Source: Cristatella mucedo
Taxonomy: Eukaryota > Bryozoa > Phylactolaemata > Cristatellidae
Direction of reading: 5' to 3'
Assembly: GCA_009760855.2 (NCBI GenBank)
Contig: WPIO01000216.1
Span: 219,001-283,000 of the forward strand
Length of the DNA stretch: 64,000 nt
Shown here: positions 53,401 through 64,000 of the stretch, piece after piece
How positions within the stretch are numbered: position 1 is the stretch's first letter
Layout: every line of letters begins with the position of its first letter
Made by a program: the position numbers and the translations under genes
The notes under the pieces: model-generated
Databases searched by the model: none
Seen by the model: only the letters and a program-made list of their open reading frames with translations
Told to the model about the DNA's origin: nothing

Positions 53401-56400
53401 GCCCAGGCCCAGGCCCAGGCCCAGGGCCCAGGCCCAGGCCCAGGGCCCAGGCCCAGGCCCAGGGCCCAGGCCCAGGGCCCAGGCCCAGGCCCAGGCCCAG
53501 GGCCTCAGGCCCAGGCCCAGGGCCCAGGCCCAGGCCCAGGGCCCAGGCCCAGGCCTCAGGGCCCAGGCCCAGGCCCAGGCCTCAGGGCCCAGGCCCAGGC
53601 CCAGGGCCTCAGGCCCAGGGCCCAGGCCCAGGCCTCAGGCCCAGGCCCAGGGCCCAGGCCCAGGCCCAGGCCCAGGCCCAGGCCTCAGGCCCAGGCCCAG
53701 GCCCAGGCCCAGGGCCCAGGCCCAGGCCTCAGGGCCCAGGCCCAGGCCCAGGCCCAGGCCCAGGGCCCAGGCCCAGGGCCCAGGCCCAGGGCCCAGGCCC
53801 AGGGCCCAGGGCCTCAGGGCCCAGGCCTCAGGCCCAGGCCCAGGCCCAGGCCCAGGCCCAGGGCCCAGGCCCAGGCCCAGGCCCAGGGCCCAGGCCCAGG
53901 GCCCAGGCCTCAGGCCCAGGCCCAGGGCCCAGGCCCAGGGCCCAGGCCTCAGGCCCAGGGCCTCAGGGCCCAGGCCTCAGGCCCAGGGCCCAGGCCCAGG
54001 GCCCAGGGCCCAGGCCCAGGCCCAGGGCCTCAGGCCCAGGCCTCAGGCCCAGGCCCAGGCCCAGGGCCTCAGGCCCAGGCCCAGGCCTCAGGCCCAGGGC
54101 CCAGGCCCAGGCCCAGGCCCAGGCCCAGGCCCAGGCCCAGGGCCCAGGCCCAGGCCCAGGCCCAGGGCCTCAGGCCCAGGGCCCAGGCCTCAGGCCCAGG
54201 CCCAGGGCCCAGGCCCAGGCCCAGGCCCAGGCCTCAGGGCCCAGGCCTCAGGGCCTCAGGCCCAGGCCCAGGCCCAGGCCCAGGGCCCAGGGCCTCAGGC
54301 CCAGGGCCTCAGGGCCCAGGGCCCAGGCCCAGGCCCTAGGCCCAGGGCCCAGGCCCAGGCCCAGGCCCAGGGCCCAGGCCCAGGGCCCAGGCCCAGGCCC
54401 AGGCCCAGGCCCAGGCCCAGGGCCCAGGCCCAGGGCCCAGGCCCAGGCCCAGGCCCAGGCCCAGGGCCTCAGGGCCCAGGGCCTCAGGCCCAGGGCCCAG
54501 GGCCTCAGGCCCAGGCCCAGGCCCAGGCCCAGGGCCCAGGCCCTAGGGCCCAGGCCCAGGGCCCAGGCCCAGGGCCCAGGCCTCAGGCCCAGGGCCCAGG
54601 GCCCAGGCCCAGGGCCCAGGCCCAGGGCCCAGGGCCCAGGCCTCAGGCCCAGGGCCCAGGCCCAGGCCCAGGCCCAGGCCCAGGGCCCAGGCCCAGGCCC
54701 AGGCCCAGGCCCAGGCCCAGGGCCCAGGCCCAGGCCCAGGGCCCAGGCCCAGGGCCTCAGGCCCAGGCCCAGGGCCCAGGCCCAGGGCCCAGGGCCTCAG
54801 GCCCAGGCCCAGGGCCCAGGGCCCAGGGCCCTAGGGCCCAGGCCCAGGGCCCAGGCCCAGGCCCAGGCCCAGGCCCAGGGCCCAGGCCCAGGCCCAGGCC
54901 CAGGCCCAGGCCTCAGGCCCAGGCCCAGGGCCCAGGCCCAGGCCCAGGCCTCAGGGCCCAGGCCCAGGCCCAGGGCCCAGGCCCAGGCCTCAGGCCCAGG
55001 CCCAGGGCCCAGGCCCAGGCCCAGGCCCAGGCCTCAGGGCCCAGGCCCAGGCCCAGGCCCAGGGCCCAGGCCCAGGCCCAGGCCTCAGGCCCAGGCCCAG
55101 GCCCAGGCCCAGGCCTCAGGGCCCAGGCCCAGGGCCCAGGCCCAGGCCCAGGCCCAGGCCCAGGGCCTCAGGCCCAGGCCCAGGCCCAGGCCCAGGCCTC
55201 AGGGCCCAGGCCCAGGGCCCAGGCCCAGGCCCAGGCCCAGGCCCAGGCCCTAGGGCCCAGGCCCAGGGCCCAGGCCCAGGCCTCAGGCCCAGGCCCAGGC
55301 CCAGGCCCAGGCCCAGGGCCCAGGCCCAGGGCCTCAGGGCCCAGGCCCAGGGCCCAGGCCCAGGCCCAGGCCCAGGCCCAGGCCCAGGCCTCAGGCCCAG
55401 GGCCCAGGCCCAGGGCCCAGGCCCAGGCCCAGGCCCAGGGCCCAGGGCCCAGGCCCAGGCCCAGGCCCAGGGCCCAGGGCCCAGGCCCAGGGCCCAGGCC
55501 CAGGCCCAGGGCCCAGGCCCAGGCCCAGGCCCAGGGCCCAGGCCCAGGCCCAGGGCCCAGGCCTAGGCCCAGGCCCAGGCCCAGGCCTCAGGCCCAGGCC
55601 CAGGGCCCTAGGGCCTCAGGCCCAGGCCCAGGCCCAGGCCCAGGGCCCAGGCCCAGGGCCCAGGCCCAGGCCTCAGGCCCAGGGCCCAGGCCTCAGGGCC
55701 CAGGCCCAGGGCCTCAGGCCCAGGGCCCAGGCCCAGGCTCAGGGCCCAGGCCCAGGCCCAGGCCCAGGCCCAGGCCCAGGCCCAGGCCCAGGCCCAGGGC
55801 CCAGGGCCCAGGGCCCAGGGCCCAGGCCCAGGGCCCAGGCCCAGGCCCAGGCCTAGGCCCAGGCCCAGGGCCCAGGCCCAGGGCCTCAGGGCCCAGGGCC
55901 TCAGGCCCAGGCCCAGGCCTAGGCCCAGGCCCAGGGCCCAGGGCCTCAGGCCCAGGCCCAGGGCCCAGGCCCAGGCCCAGGCCCAGGCCCAGGCCCAGGG
56001 CCCAGGGCCCAGGCCCAGGGCCCAGGCCCAGGGCTCAGGCCCAGGGCCCAGGCCCAGGCCCAGGCCCAGGGCCCAGGCCCAGGCCCTAGGGCCCAGGCCC
56101 AGGGCCCAGGGCCCAGGCCCTAGGCCCAGGGCCTCAGGCCCAGGCCCAGGGCCCAGGCCTCAGGCCCAGGGCCCAGGCCTCAGGGCCCAGGCCCAGGGCC
56201 CAGGGCCCAGGCCTCAGGCCCAGGCCCAGGGCCCAGGCCCAGGCCCAGGCCCAGGCCCAGGGCCCAGGCCCAGGCCTCAGGGCCCAGGCCCAGGGCCCAG
56301 GCCCAGGCCCAGGCCCAGGCCCAGGCCCAGGCCCAGGGCCTAGGGCCCAGGGCCCAGGCCCAGGCCCAGGCCCAGGCCCAGGCCCAGGCCCAGGCCCAGG

Positions 56401-59400
56401 GCCTCAGGCCCAGGCCTAGGCCCAGGGCCCAGGGCCCAGGCCCAGGCCCAGGGCCCAGGCCCAGGGCCCAGGCCCAGGCCTCAGGCCCAGGGCCCAGGCC
56501 CAGGCCCAGGCCCAGGGCCCAGGCCTCAGGCCCAGGGCCCAGGCCCAGGCCCAGGCCCAGGCCCAGGCCCAGGGCCTCAGGCCCAGGCCCAGGCCCAGGG
56601 CCCAGGCCTCAGGCCCAGGGCCCAGGCCCAGGGCCCAGGCCCAGGGCCCAGGCCCAGGCCTCAGGCCCAGGGCCCAGGGCCCAGGCCCAGGCCCAGGCCC
56701 AGGGCCCAGGCCTCAGGCCCTAGGCCCAGGGCCCAGGCCCAGGCCCAGGCCTAGGCCCAGGCCTCAGGCCCAGGCCTAGGGCCCAGGCCCAGGCCCAGGG
56801 CCTCAGGGCCCAGGCCCAGGCCCAGGCCCAGGCCCAGGCCCAGGCCCAGGCCCAGGGCCCAGGCCCAGGCCTCAGGGCCCAGGCCCAGGGCCCAGGGCCC
56901 AGGCCCAGGCCCAGGGCCCAGGCCCAGGCCCAGGCCCAGGCCCAGGCCCAGGGCCCAGGCCTAGGCCCAGGCCTAGGCCCAGGCCCAGGGCCCAGGGCCC
57001 AGGCCCAGGGCCCAGGCCCAGGGCCCAGGCCCAGGGCCTCAGGCCTCAGGCCCAGGCCCAGGGCCCAGGGCCCAGGCCCAGGCCCAGGGCCTCAGGGCCC
57101 AGGCCCAGGGCCCAGGCCCAGGCCCAGGGCCTCAGGCCCAGGGCCCAGGCCTCAGGCCCAGGCCCAGGCCCAGGCCCAGGCCCAGGCCTAGGCCCAGGGC
57201 CCAGGCCCAGGGCCCAGGCCCAGGGCCCAGGCCCAGGGCCCAGGCCCAGGCCCAGGCCCAGGGCCCAGGCCCAGGCCCAGGCCCAGGCCCAGGCCCAGGC
57301 CCAGGCCCAGGGCCCAGGCCCAGGCCCAGGGCCCAGGCCCAGGCCTCAGGCCCAGGCCCTAGGCCCAGGCCCTAGGGCCCAGGCCTCAGGCCCAGGCCCA
57401 GGCCCAGGCCTCAGGGCCCAGGGCCTCAGGGCCCAGGGCCCAGGCCCAGGCCCAGGGCCCAGGCCCAGGGCCCAGGCCCAGGCCCAGGCCTCAGGCCCAG
57501 GCCCAGGGCCTAGGCCCAGGCCCAGGCCTCAGGGCCCAGGCCCAGGCCCAGGGCCCAGGCCCAGGCCTCAGGCCCAGGGCCCAGGCCCAGGCCTCAGGCC
57601 CAGGCCCAGGCCCAGGGCCCAGGGCCCAGGCCCAGGCCCAGGCCCAGGGCCCAGGGCCCTAGGCCCAGGCCTCAGGCCCAGGCCCAGGGCCCAGGGCCCA
57701 GGCCCAGGCCCAGGGCCCAGGCCCAGGGCCCAGGGCCCAGGCCCAGGCCCAGGGCCCAGGGCCCAGGCCCAGGCCCAGGGCCTCAGGGCCCAGGCCCAGG
57801 CCCAGGGCCCTAGGCCCAGGGCCCAGGCCCAGGCCCAGGGCCCAGGCCCAGGCCCAGGCCCAGGGCCTCAGGGCCCAGGCCCAGGCCTCAGGCCCAGGCC
57901 CAGGGCCCAGGCCCAGGGCCCAGGCCCAGGCCCAGGGCCCAGGCCCAGGGCCCAGGCCCAGGCCCAGGCCCAGGCCCAGGGCCCAGGCCCAGGGCCCAGG
58001 CCTCAGGCCCAGGCCCAGGGCCCAGGCCCAGGGCCTCAGGCCCAGGGCCCAGGCCCAGGCCCAGGCCCAGGCCCAGGGCCCAGGCCCAGGCCCAGGCCCA
58101 GGCCCAGGGCCCAGGCCTCAGGCCCAGGGCCCAGGGCCCAGGGCCCAGGCCCAGGGCCCAGGCCCAGGCCCAGGCCCAGGGCCCAGGCCCAGGCCCAGGG
58201 CCCAGGCCCAGGCCCAGGCCCAGGGCCCAGGCCCAGGGCCCAGGGCCTCAGGGCCCAGGCCTCAGGCCCAGGCCCAGGCCCAGGGCCCAGGGCCCAGGCC
58301 CAGGCCCAGGGCCCAGGCCCAGGGCCTCAGGCCCAGGGCCCAGGCCCAGGCCCAGGGCCTAGGCCCAGGCCCAGGGCCCAGGCCCAGGGCCCAGGCCTCA
58401 GGCCCAGGGCCCAGGCCCAGGCCCAGGCCTCAGGGCCCAGGCCCAGGCCCAGGCCCAGGCCCAGGCCCAGGCCTAGGCCTCAGGCCCAGGCCCAGGCCCA
58501 GGGCCCAGGCCCAGGCCCAGGCCCAGGCCCAGGCCCAGGGCCCAGGCCTCAGGCCCAGGCCCAGGGCCCAGGCCCAGGGCCCAGGGCCCAGGCCCAGGCC
58601 CAGGGCCCAGGCCCAGGCCCAGGCCCAGGCCCAGGCCCAGGGCCCAGGCCCAGGGCCCAGGCCCAGGGCCCAGGGCCCAGGGCCCAGGGCCCAGGGCCCA
58701 GGCCCAGGGCCTCAGGCCCAGGCCCAGGCCCAGGGCCCAGGCCCAGGGCCCAGGCCTCAGGCCCAGGGCCCAGGCCCAGGCCCAGGGCCCAGGGCCTCAG
58801 GCCCAGGCCCAGGGCCCAGGCCCAGGCCCAGGGCCTCAGGCCCAGGGCCCAGGCCTCAGGCCCAGGCCCAGGCCCAGGGCCCAGGCCTCAGGCCCAGGCC
58901 CAGGCCCAGGGCCTAGGCCCAGGGCCCAGGCCCAGGCCCAGGCCTCAGGGCCCAGGCCTCAGGCCCAGGGCCTCAGGCCCAGGGCCCAGGCCCAGGCCCA
59001 GGCCCAGGCCTCAGGCCCAGGGCCCAGGCCCAGGGCCTAGGCCCAGGCCCAGGCCCAGGGCCCAGGCCCAGGGCCCAGGCCCAGGCCCAGGGCCCAGGCC
59101 CTAGGCCCAGGCCCAGGGCCCAGGCCCAGGCCCAGGCCCAGGCCCAGGCCCAGGCCCAGGGCCCAGGCCCAGGGCCCAGGCCCAGGCCCAGGCCTCAGGC
59201 CCAGGGCCCAGGCCTCAGGCCCAGGCCCAGGCCCAGGGCCCAGGCCCAGGGCCTAGGCCCAGGGCCCAGGCCCAGGGCCCAGGCCCAGGGCCCAGGCCCA
59301 GGCCCAGGGCCCAGGCCCAGGCCCAGGCCCAGGCCCAGGGCCCAGGCCCAGGCCTCAGGCCCAGGGCCCAGGCCCAGGCCCAGGCCCAGGCCCAGGCCCA

Positions 59401-62400
59401 GGGCCCAGGCCCAGGCCCAGGGCCCAGGGCCCAGGCCCAGGCCCAGGCCCAGGCCCAGGGCCCTAGGCCCAGGGCCCAGGGCCCAGGCCCAGGCCCAGGC
59501 CTAGGCCCAGGCCCAGGCCTCAGGCCCAGGGCCCAGGCCCAGGCCCAGGCCCAGGCCCAGGGCCCAGGCCCAGGCCCAGGGCCCAGGCCCAGGCCCAGGC
59601 CTCAGGCCCAGGCCCAGGCCCAGGGCCCAGGCCCAGGCCCAGGCCCAGGGCCCAGGCCCAGGGCCCAGGCCCAGGCCTCAGGGCCCAGGCCCAGGCCTCA
59701 GGCCCAGGGCCCAGGCCCAGGCCCAGGCCCAGGCCCAGGCCTCAGGCCCAGGCCTAGGCTCAGGCCTAGGCCCAGGCCTCAGGCCCAGGCCCAGGCCCAG
59801 GGCCCAGGCCTCAGGCCCAGGGCCCAGGCCCAGGGCCCTAGGCCCAGGGCCCAGGCCCAGGCCTCAGGGCCCAGGGCCCAGGCCCAGGCCCAGGGCCCAG
59901 GCCCAGGGCCCAGGCCCAGGGCCCAGGGCCCAGGGCCCAGGCCCAGGGCCTCAGGCCCAGGCCCAGGCCCAGGGCCCAGGCCCTAGGCCCAGGGCCCAGG
60001 CCCAGGCCCAGGCCCAGGCCCAGGGCCCAGGCCCAGGCCCAGGCCCAGGCCCAGGCCTCAGGCCCAGGCCCAGGGCCCAGGGCCCAGGCCCAGGCCCAGG
60101 CCCAGGCCCAGGGCCCAGGCCCAGGCCCAGGGCCCAGGCCCAGGGCCCAGGCCCAGGCCCAGGCCCAGGCCCAGGCCCAGGCCCAGGCCCAGGGCCCAGG
60201 GCCCAGGCCTCAGGCCCAGGGCCCAGGCCCTAGGCCCAGGCCTCAGGCCCAGGCCCAGGGCCTAGGCCCAGGCCCAGGGCCCAGGCCCAGGGCCCAGGCC
60301 CAGGGCCCAGGCCCAGGCCCAGGCCCAGGGCCCAGGCCCAGGCCCAGGCCCAGGGCCCAGGCCCAGGGCCCAGGCCCAGGCCCAGGCCCAGGCCCAGGGC
60401 CCAGGCCTCAGGGCCCAGGGCCCAGGCCCAGGCCCAGGGCCCAGGCCTCAGGCCCAGGCCCAGGGCCCAGGCCCAGGCCCAGGCCCAGGCCTCAGGCCCA
60501 GGGCCCAGGCCCAGGCCCAGGCCCAGGGCCTCAGGCCCAGGCCTCAGGCCCAGGGCCTCAGGCCCAGGCCCAGGGCCCAGGGCCCAGGCCTCAGGGCCCA
60601 GGCCCAGGCCCAGGGCCCAGGCCCAGGCCCAGGGCCCAGGCCCAGGCCTCAGGGCCCAGGGCCCAGGCCCAGGCCCAGGCCCAGGGCCCAGGCCCAGGCC
60701 CAGGCCCAGGCCCAGGGCCTCAGGCCCAGGGCCCAGGCCCAGGCCCAGGCCTCAGGCCCAGGCCCAGGCCCAGGGCCTCAGGGCCCAGGCCCAGGGCCCA
60801 GGGCCCAGGGCCCAGGCCCTAGGGCCCAGGCCCAGGGCCCAGGCCCAGGCCCAGGCCCAGGCCCAGGCCCAGGCCCAGGCCCAGGCCCAGGCCCAGGCCC
60901 AGGCCCAGGGCCCAGGCCCAGGCCCAGGGCCCAGGGCCCAGGCCCAGGCCTCAGGGCCTCAGGGCCCAGGCCCAGGCCCAGGCCTAGGCCCAGGCCCAGG
61001 GCCCAGGCCCAGGCCCAGGCCCAGGGCCCAGGCCTCAGGCCCAGGCCTCAGGCCCAGGGCCCAGGCCTCAGGCCCAGGGCCCAGGCCCAGGGCCCAGGCC
61101 CAGGCCCAGGGCCCAGGCCCAGGCCCAGGCCCAGGGCCCAGGCCCAGGGCCCAGGCCCAGGCCCAGGCCTCAGGGCCCAGGCCCAGGGCCTCAGGCCCAG
61201 GGCCCAGGCCCAGGCCCAGGCCTCAGGCCCAGGCCCAGGGCCCTAGGCCCAGGCCCAGGGCCCAGGCCCAGGGCCCAGGCCCAGGGCCCAGGCCCAGGGC
61301 CCAGGCCCAGGCCCAGGCCCAGGGCCCAGGGCCTCAGGGCCCAGGCCCAGGGCCCAGGGCCCAGGCCTCAGGGCCCAGGCCTCAGGGCCCAGGCCTCAGG
61401 GCCCAGGCCCAGGGCCCAGGGCCCAGGCCCAGGGCCCAGGCCTCAGGGCCCAGGCCCAGGGCCCAGGCCCAGGGCCTCAGGCCCAGGGCCCAGGGCCCAG
61501 GGCCCAGGCCTCAGGGCCCAGGGCCCAGGCCCAGGCCCAGGCCCAGGCCCAGGCCCAGGCCCAGGGCCCAGGCCCAGGCCCAGGCCCAGGGCCCAGGCCC
61601 AGGCCTCAGGCCTCAGGGCCCAGGCCCAGGCCTCAGGCCCAGGGCCCAGGCCCAGGCCCAGGCCTCAGGCCCAGGGCCCAGGCCCAGGCCCAGGCCCAGG
61701 CCTCAGGGCCCAGGCCCAGGCCCAGGGCCCAGGCCTCAGGCCCAGGGCCCAGGCCCAGGGCCTCAGGCCCAGGCCCAGGGCCCAGGCCTCAGGCCCAGGC
61801 CCAGGCCCAGGCCCAGGGCCCAGGGCCTCAGGGCCCAGGCCCAGGGCCCAGGCCCAGGGCCCAGGCCTCAGGGCCTCAGGCCCAGGCCCAGGGCCTCAGG
61901 GCCCAGGGCCCAGGCCCAGGCCCAGGCCCAGGCCCAGGCCTCAGGCCCAGGCCCAGGGCCTCAGGCCCAGGCCTAGGGCCCAGGGCCCTAGGCCCAGGCC
62001 TAGGCCCAGGCCTCAGGCCCAGGGCCCAGGCCTCAGGGCCCAGGCCCAGGCCCAGGCCCAGGGCCCAGGCCCAGGGCCCAGGGCCCAGGCCCAGGCCCAG
62101 GGCCCAGGCCCAGGCCCTAGGCCCAGGGCCCAGGCCCAGGCCCAGGGCCCAGGCCCAGGCCCAGGCCCAGGCCCAGGCCCAGGCCCTAGGGCCCAGGGCC
62201 CAGGCCCAGGCCCAGGCCCAGGGCCTCAGGCCCAGGCCCAGGCCCAGGGCCCAGGCCCAGGCCCAGGGCCCAGGGCCCAGGCCCAGGCCCAGGGCCCAGG
62301 CCCAGGGCCCAGGCCCAGGCCCAGGGCCCAGGCCCAGGCCCAGGCCCAGGCCCAGGCCCAGGGCCTCAGGGCCCAGGGCCCAGGGCCCAGGCCTCAGGCC

Positions 62401-64000
62401 CAGGCCCAGGCCCAGGCCCAGGCCCAGGGCCCAGGCCCAGGCCCAGGCCCAGGGCCCAGGCCTCAGGCCCAGGGCCCAGGCCCAGGCCCAGGGCCCAGGC
62501 CCAGGCCCAGGCCTCAGGGCCTCAGGGCCCAGGCCCAGGGCCCAGGCCCAGGCCCAGGCCCAGGGCCCAGGCCCAGGCCCAGGGCCCAGGCCCAGGCCCA
62601 GGCCCAGGCCCAGGCCCAGGGCCCAGGGCCCAGGGCCCAGGCCCAGGCCCAGGGCCCAGGCCCAGGCCTCAGGCCTCAGGGCCCAGGCCCAGGCCCAGGG
62701 CCTCAGGCCCAGGGCCTCAGGCCCAGGCCCAGGGCCTCAGGCCCAGGGCCCAGGCCTCAGGGCCTAGGCCCAGGCCCAGGGCCTCAGGCCCAGGCCCAGG
62801 GCCCAGGCCCAGGGCCCAGGCCCTAGGCCCAGGGCCTCAGGCCCAGGGCCCAGGCCCAGGCCCAGGGCCCAGGGCCCAGGCCTCAGGGCCTCAGGCCCAG
62901 GCCTCAGGCCCAGGCCTCAGGGCCCAGGCCCAGGGCCCAGGCCCAGGCCTCAGGCCCAGGGCCCAGGCCCAGGCCCAGGCCCAGGCCCTAGGCCCAGGGC
63001 CCAGGCCCAGGCCCAGGGCCCAGGCCCAGGGCCCAGGCCCAGGCCTCAGGCCCAGGCCCAGGCCCAGGCCCAGGGCCCAGGGCCCAGGGCCTCAGGCCCA
63101 GGCCCAGGCCCAGGGCCCAGGCCCTAGGCCCAGGCCCAGGGCCTCAGGCCCAGGGCCCAGGCCCAGGCCCAGGCCCAGGGCCCAGGCCCAGGGCCCAGGC
63201 CCAGGCCCAGGCCCAGGCCCAGGCCCAGGCCCAGGGCCCAGGCCCAGGCCCAGGCCCAGGGCCCAGGCCCAGGGCCTCAGGCCCAGGGCCCAGGCCCAGG
63301 GCCTCAGGCCCAGGGCCTCAGGCCCAGGCCTCAGGGCCCAGGGCCCAGGCCTCAGGCCCAGGCCCAGGGCCTCAGGGCCCAGGGCCCAGGCCCAGGGCCT
63401 CAGGCCCAGGCCCAGGGCCCAGGCCCAGGCCCAGGGCCCAGGCCCAGGGCCCAGGCCCAGGGCCCAGGCCTCAGGCCCAGGCCCAGGGCCCAGGCCCAGG
63501 GCCCAGGCCCAGGCCCAGGCCCAGGCCCAGGCCCAGGCCCAGGCCCAGGGCCCAGGCCCAGGCCCAGGGCCCAGGCCTCAGGGCCCAGGGCCTCAGGGCC
63601 CAGGCCCAGGCCTCAGGCCCAGGCCCAGGCCCTAGGCCCAGGGCCCAGGCCTCAGGCCCAGGGCCCAGGCCCAGGGCCCAGGCCCAGGGCCCTAGGGCCC
63701 AGGCCCAGGCCCAGGGCCCAGGCCCAGGGCCCAGGCCCAGGCCCAGGCCTCAGGGCCCAGGGCCCAGGGCCTCAGGGCCTCAGGCCCAGGCCCAGGGCCC
63801 AGGCCCAGGGCCCAGGCCCAGGGCCCAGGCCCAGGGCCCAGGGCCCAGGCCCAGGCCTCAGGCCCAGGCCCAGGCCTAGGGCCCAGGGCCCAGGCCCAGG
63901 CCTAGGCCCAGGGCCTCAGGCCCAGGCCCAGGGCCCAGGCCTCAGGCCCAGGGCCTAGGCCCAGGCCCAGGCCCAGGCCCAGGCCCAGGCCCAGGCCCAG
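50447..64000. repeat. GC-rich satellite of GGCCCA/GGGCCCA units
   Basis: At least 13.5 kb, continuing past the window, of short units that all have the form A-(GG or GGG)-CC-(C, TC, T or CT). The main forms are GGCCCA and GGGCCCA. GGCCTCA, GGGCCTCA, GGCCTA and GGCCCTA are scattered through it without a strict higher order. It is close to free of single-base variants outside this grammar and contains no other sequence. Every unit has a self-complementary GGCC core. No coding potential. Confidence 0.97.

Noticed and set aside
50447-64000. CRISPR-like regular repeat
   Set aside because: There are no unique spacers; the whole stretch is a short-unit satellite.

Overview
This window looks like repeat-rich, gene-poor nuclear DNA of an animal, probably an invertebrate. 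The evidence is the transposon content: many copies of one CR1/L2-like non-LTR retrotransposon (LINE), a tRNA-derived SINE, an LTR retrotransposon remnant, a Helitron helicase remnant and a decayed Polinton/adintovirus-like DNA element. I found no clear host gene and cannot name the species. The only telomere-like motif is TTTAGGG, which is not the usual animal type.

Layout. 1-12400: overlapping, old and nested LINE fragments on both strands, with one LTR-like insertion (about 5915-6816), an (AC)n/(TA)n microsatellite near 8.7 kb and one tRNA-SINE (about 12039-12212). 12400-22345: mostly anonymous DNA holding a Helitron helicase remnant (13478-13871), a 5'-truncated plus-strand LINE (15672-18043), a possible LINE-tailed SINE (about 18943-19065) and two tRNA-SINE copies near 20 kb. 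22680-34820: a diverged tandem array with a 21-bp unit, interrupted by an LTR retrotransposon remnant (itself split by a SINE), a LINE and a second LTR-like copy.

34821-50366 is an abruptly AT-rich viral-type element. It starts with an imperfect hairpin and carries a protein-primed family B DNA polymerase broken by six in-frame stops and seven frame changes. A row of small plus-strand genes follows (a basic one, a very acidic one, a family of short related proteins and an intact 159-residue protein). Next come three or four minus-strand proteins with phage-tail-fibre-like repeats, several small plus-strand proteins, a minus-strand HNH-AP2 endonuclease remnant and a parvovirus-type phospholipase A2-like protein. 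The polymerase plus PLA2-like gene place it near Polintons/adintoviruses. I see no capsid, packaging ATPase, protease or integrase gene. The best-preserved LINE of the window (44827-48310, minus) sits inside it. Several of its genes start right after a T-rich stretch ending TATAG, which could be a splice acceptor or a viral promoter.

The element is cut off inside the PLA2-like gene by a short degenerate TTTAGGG block (50361-50446). From there to the window end is at least 13.5 kb of a very GC-rich satellite made of GGCCCA/GGGCCCA units with GGCCTCA-type variants. This junction and the fibre-repeat genes are the most unusual parts of the window.
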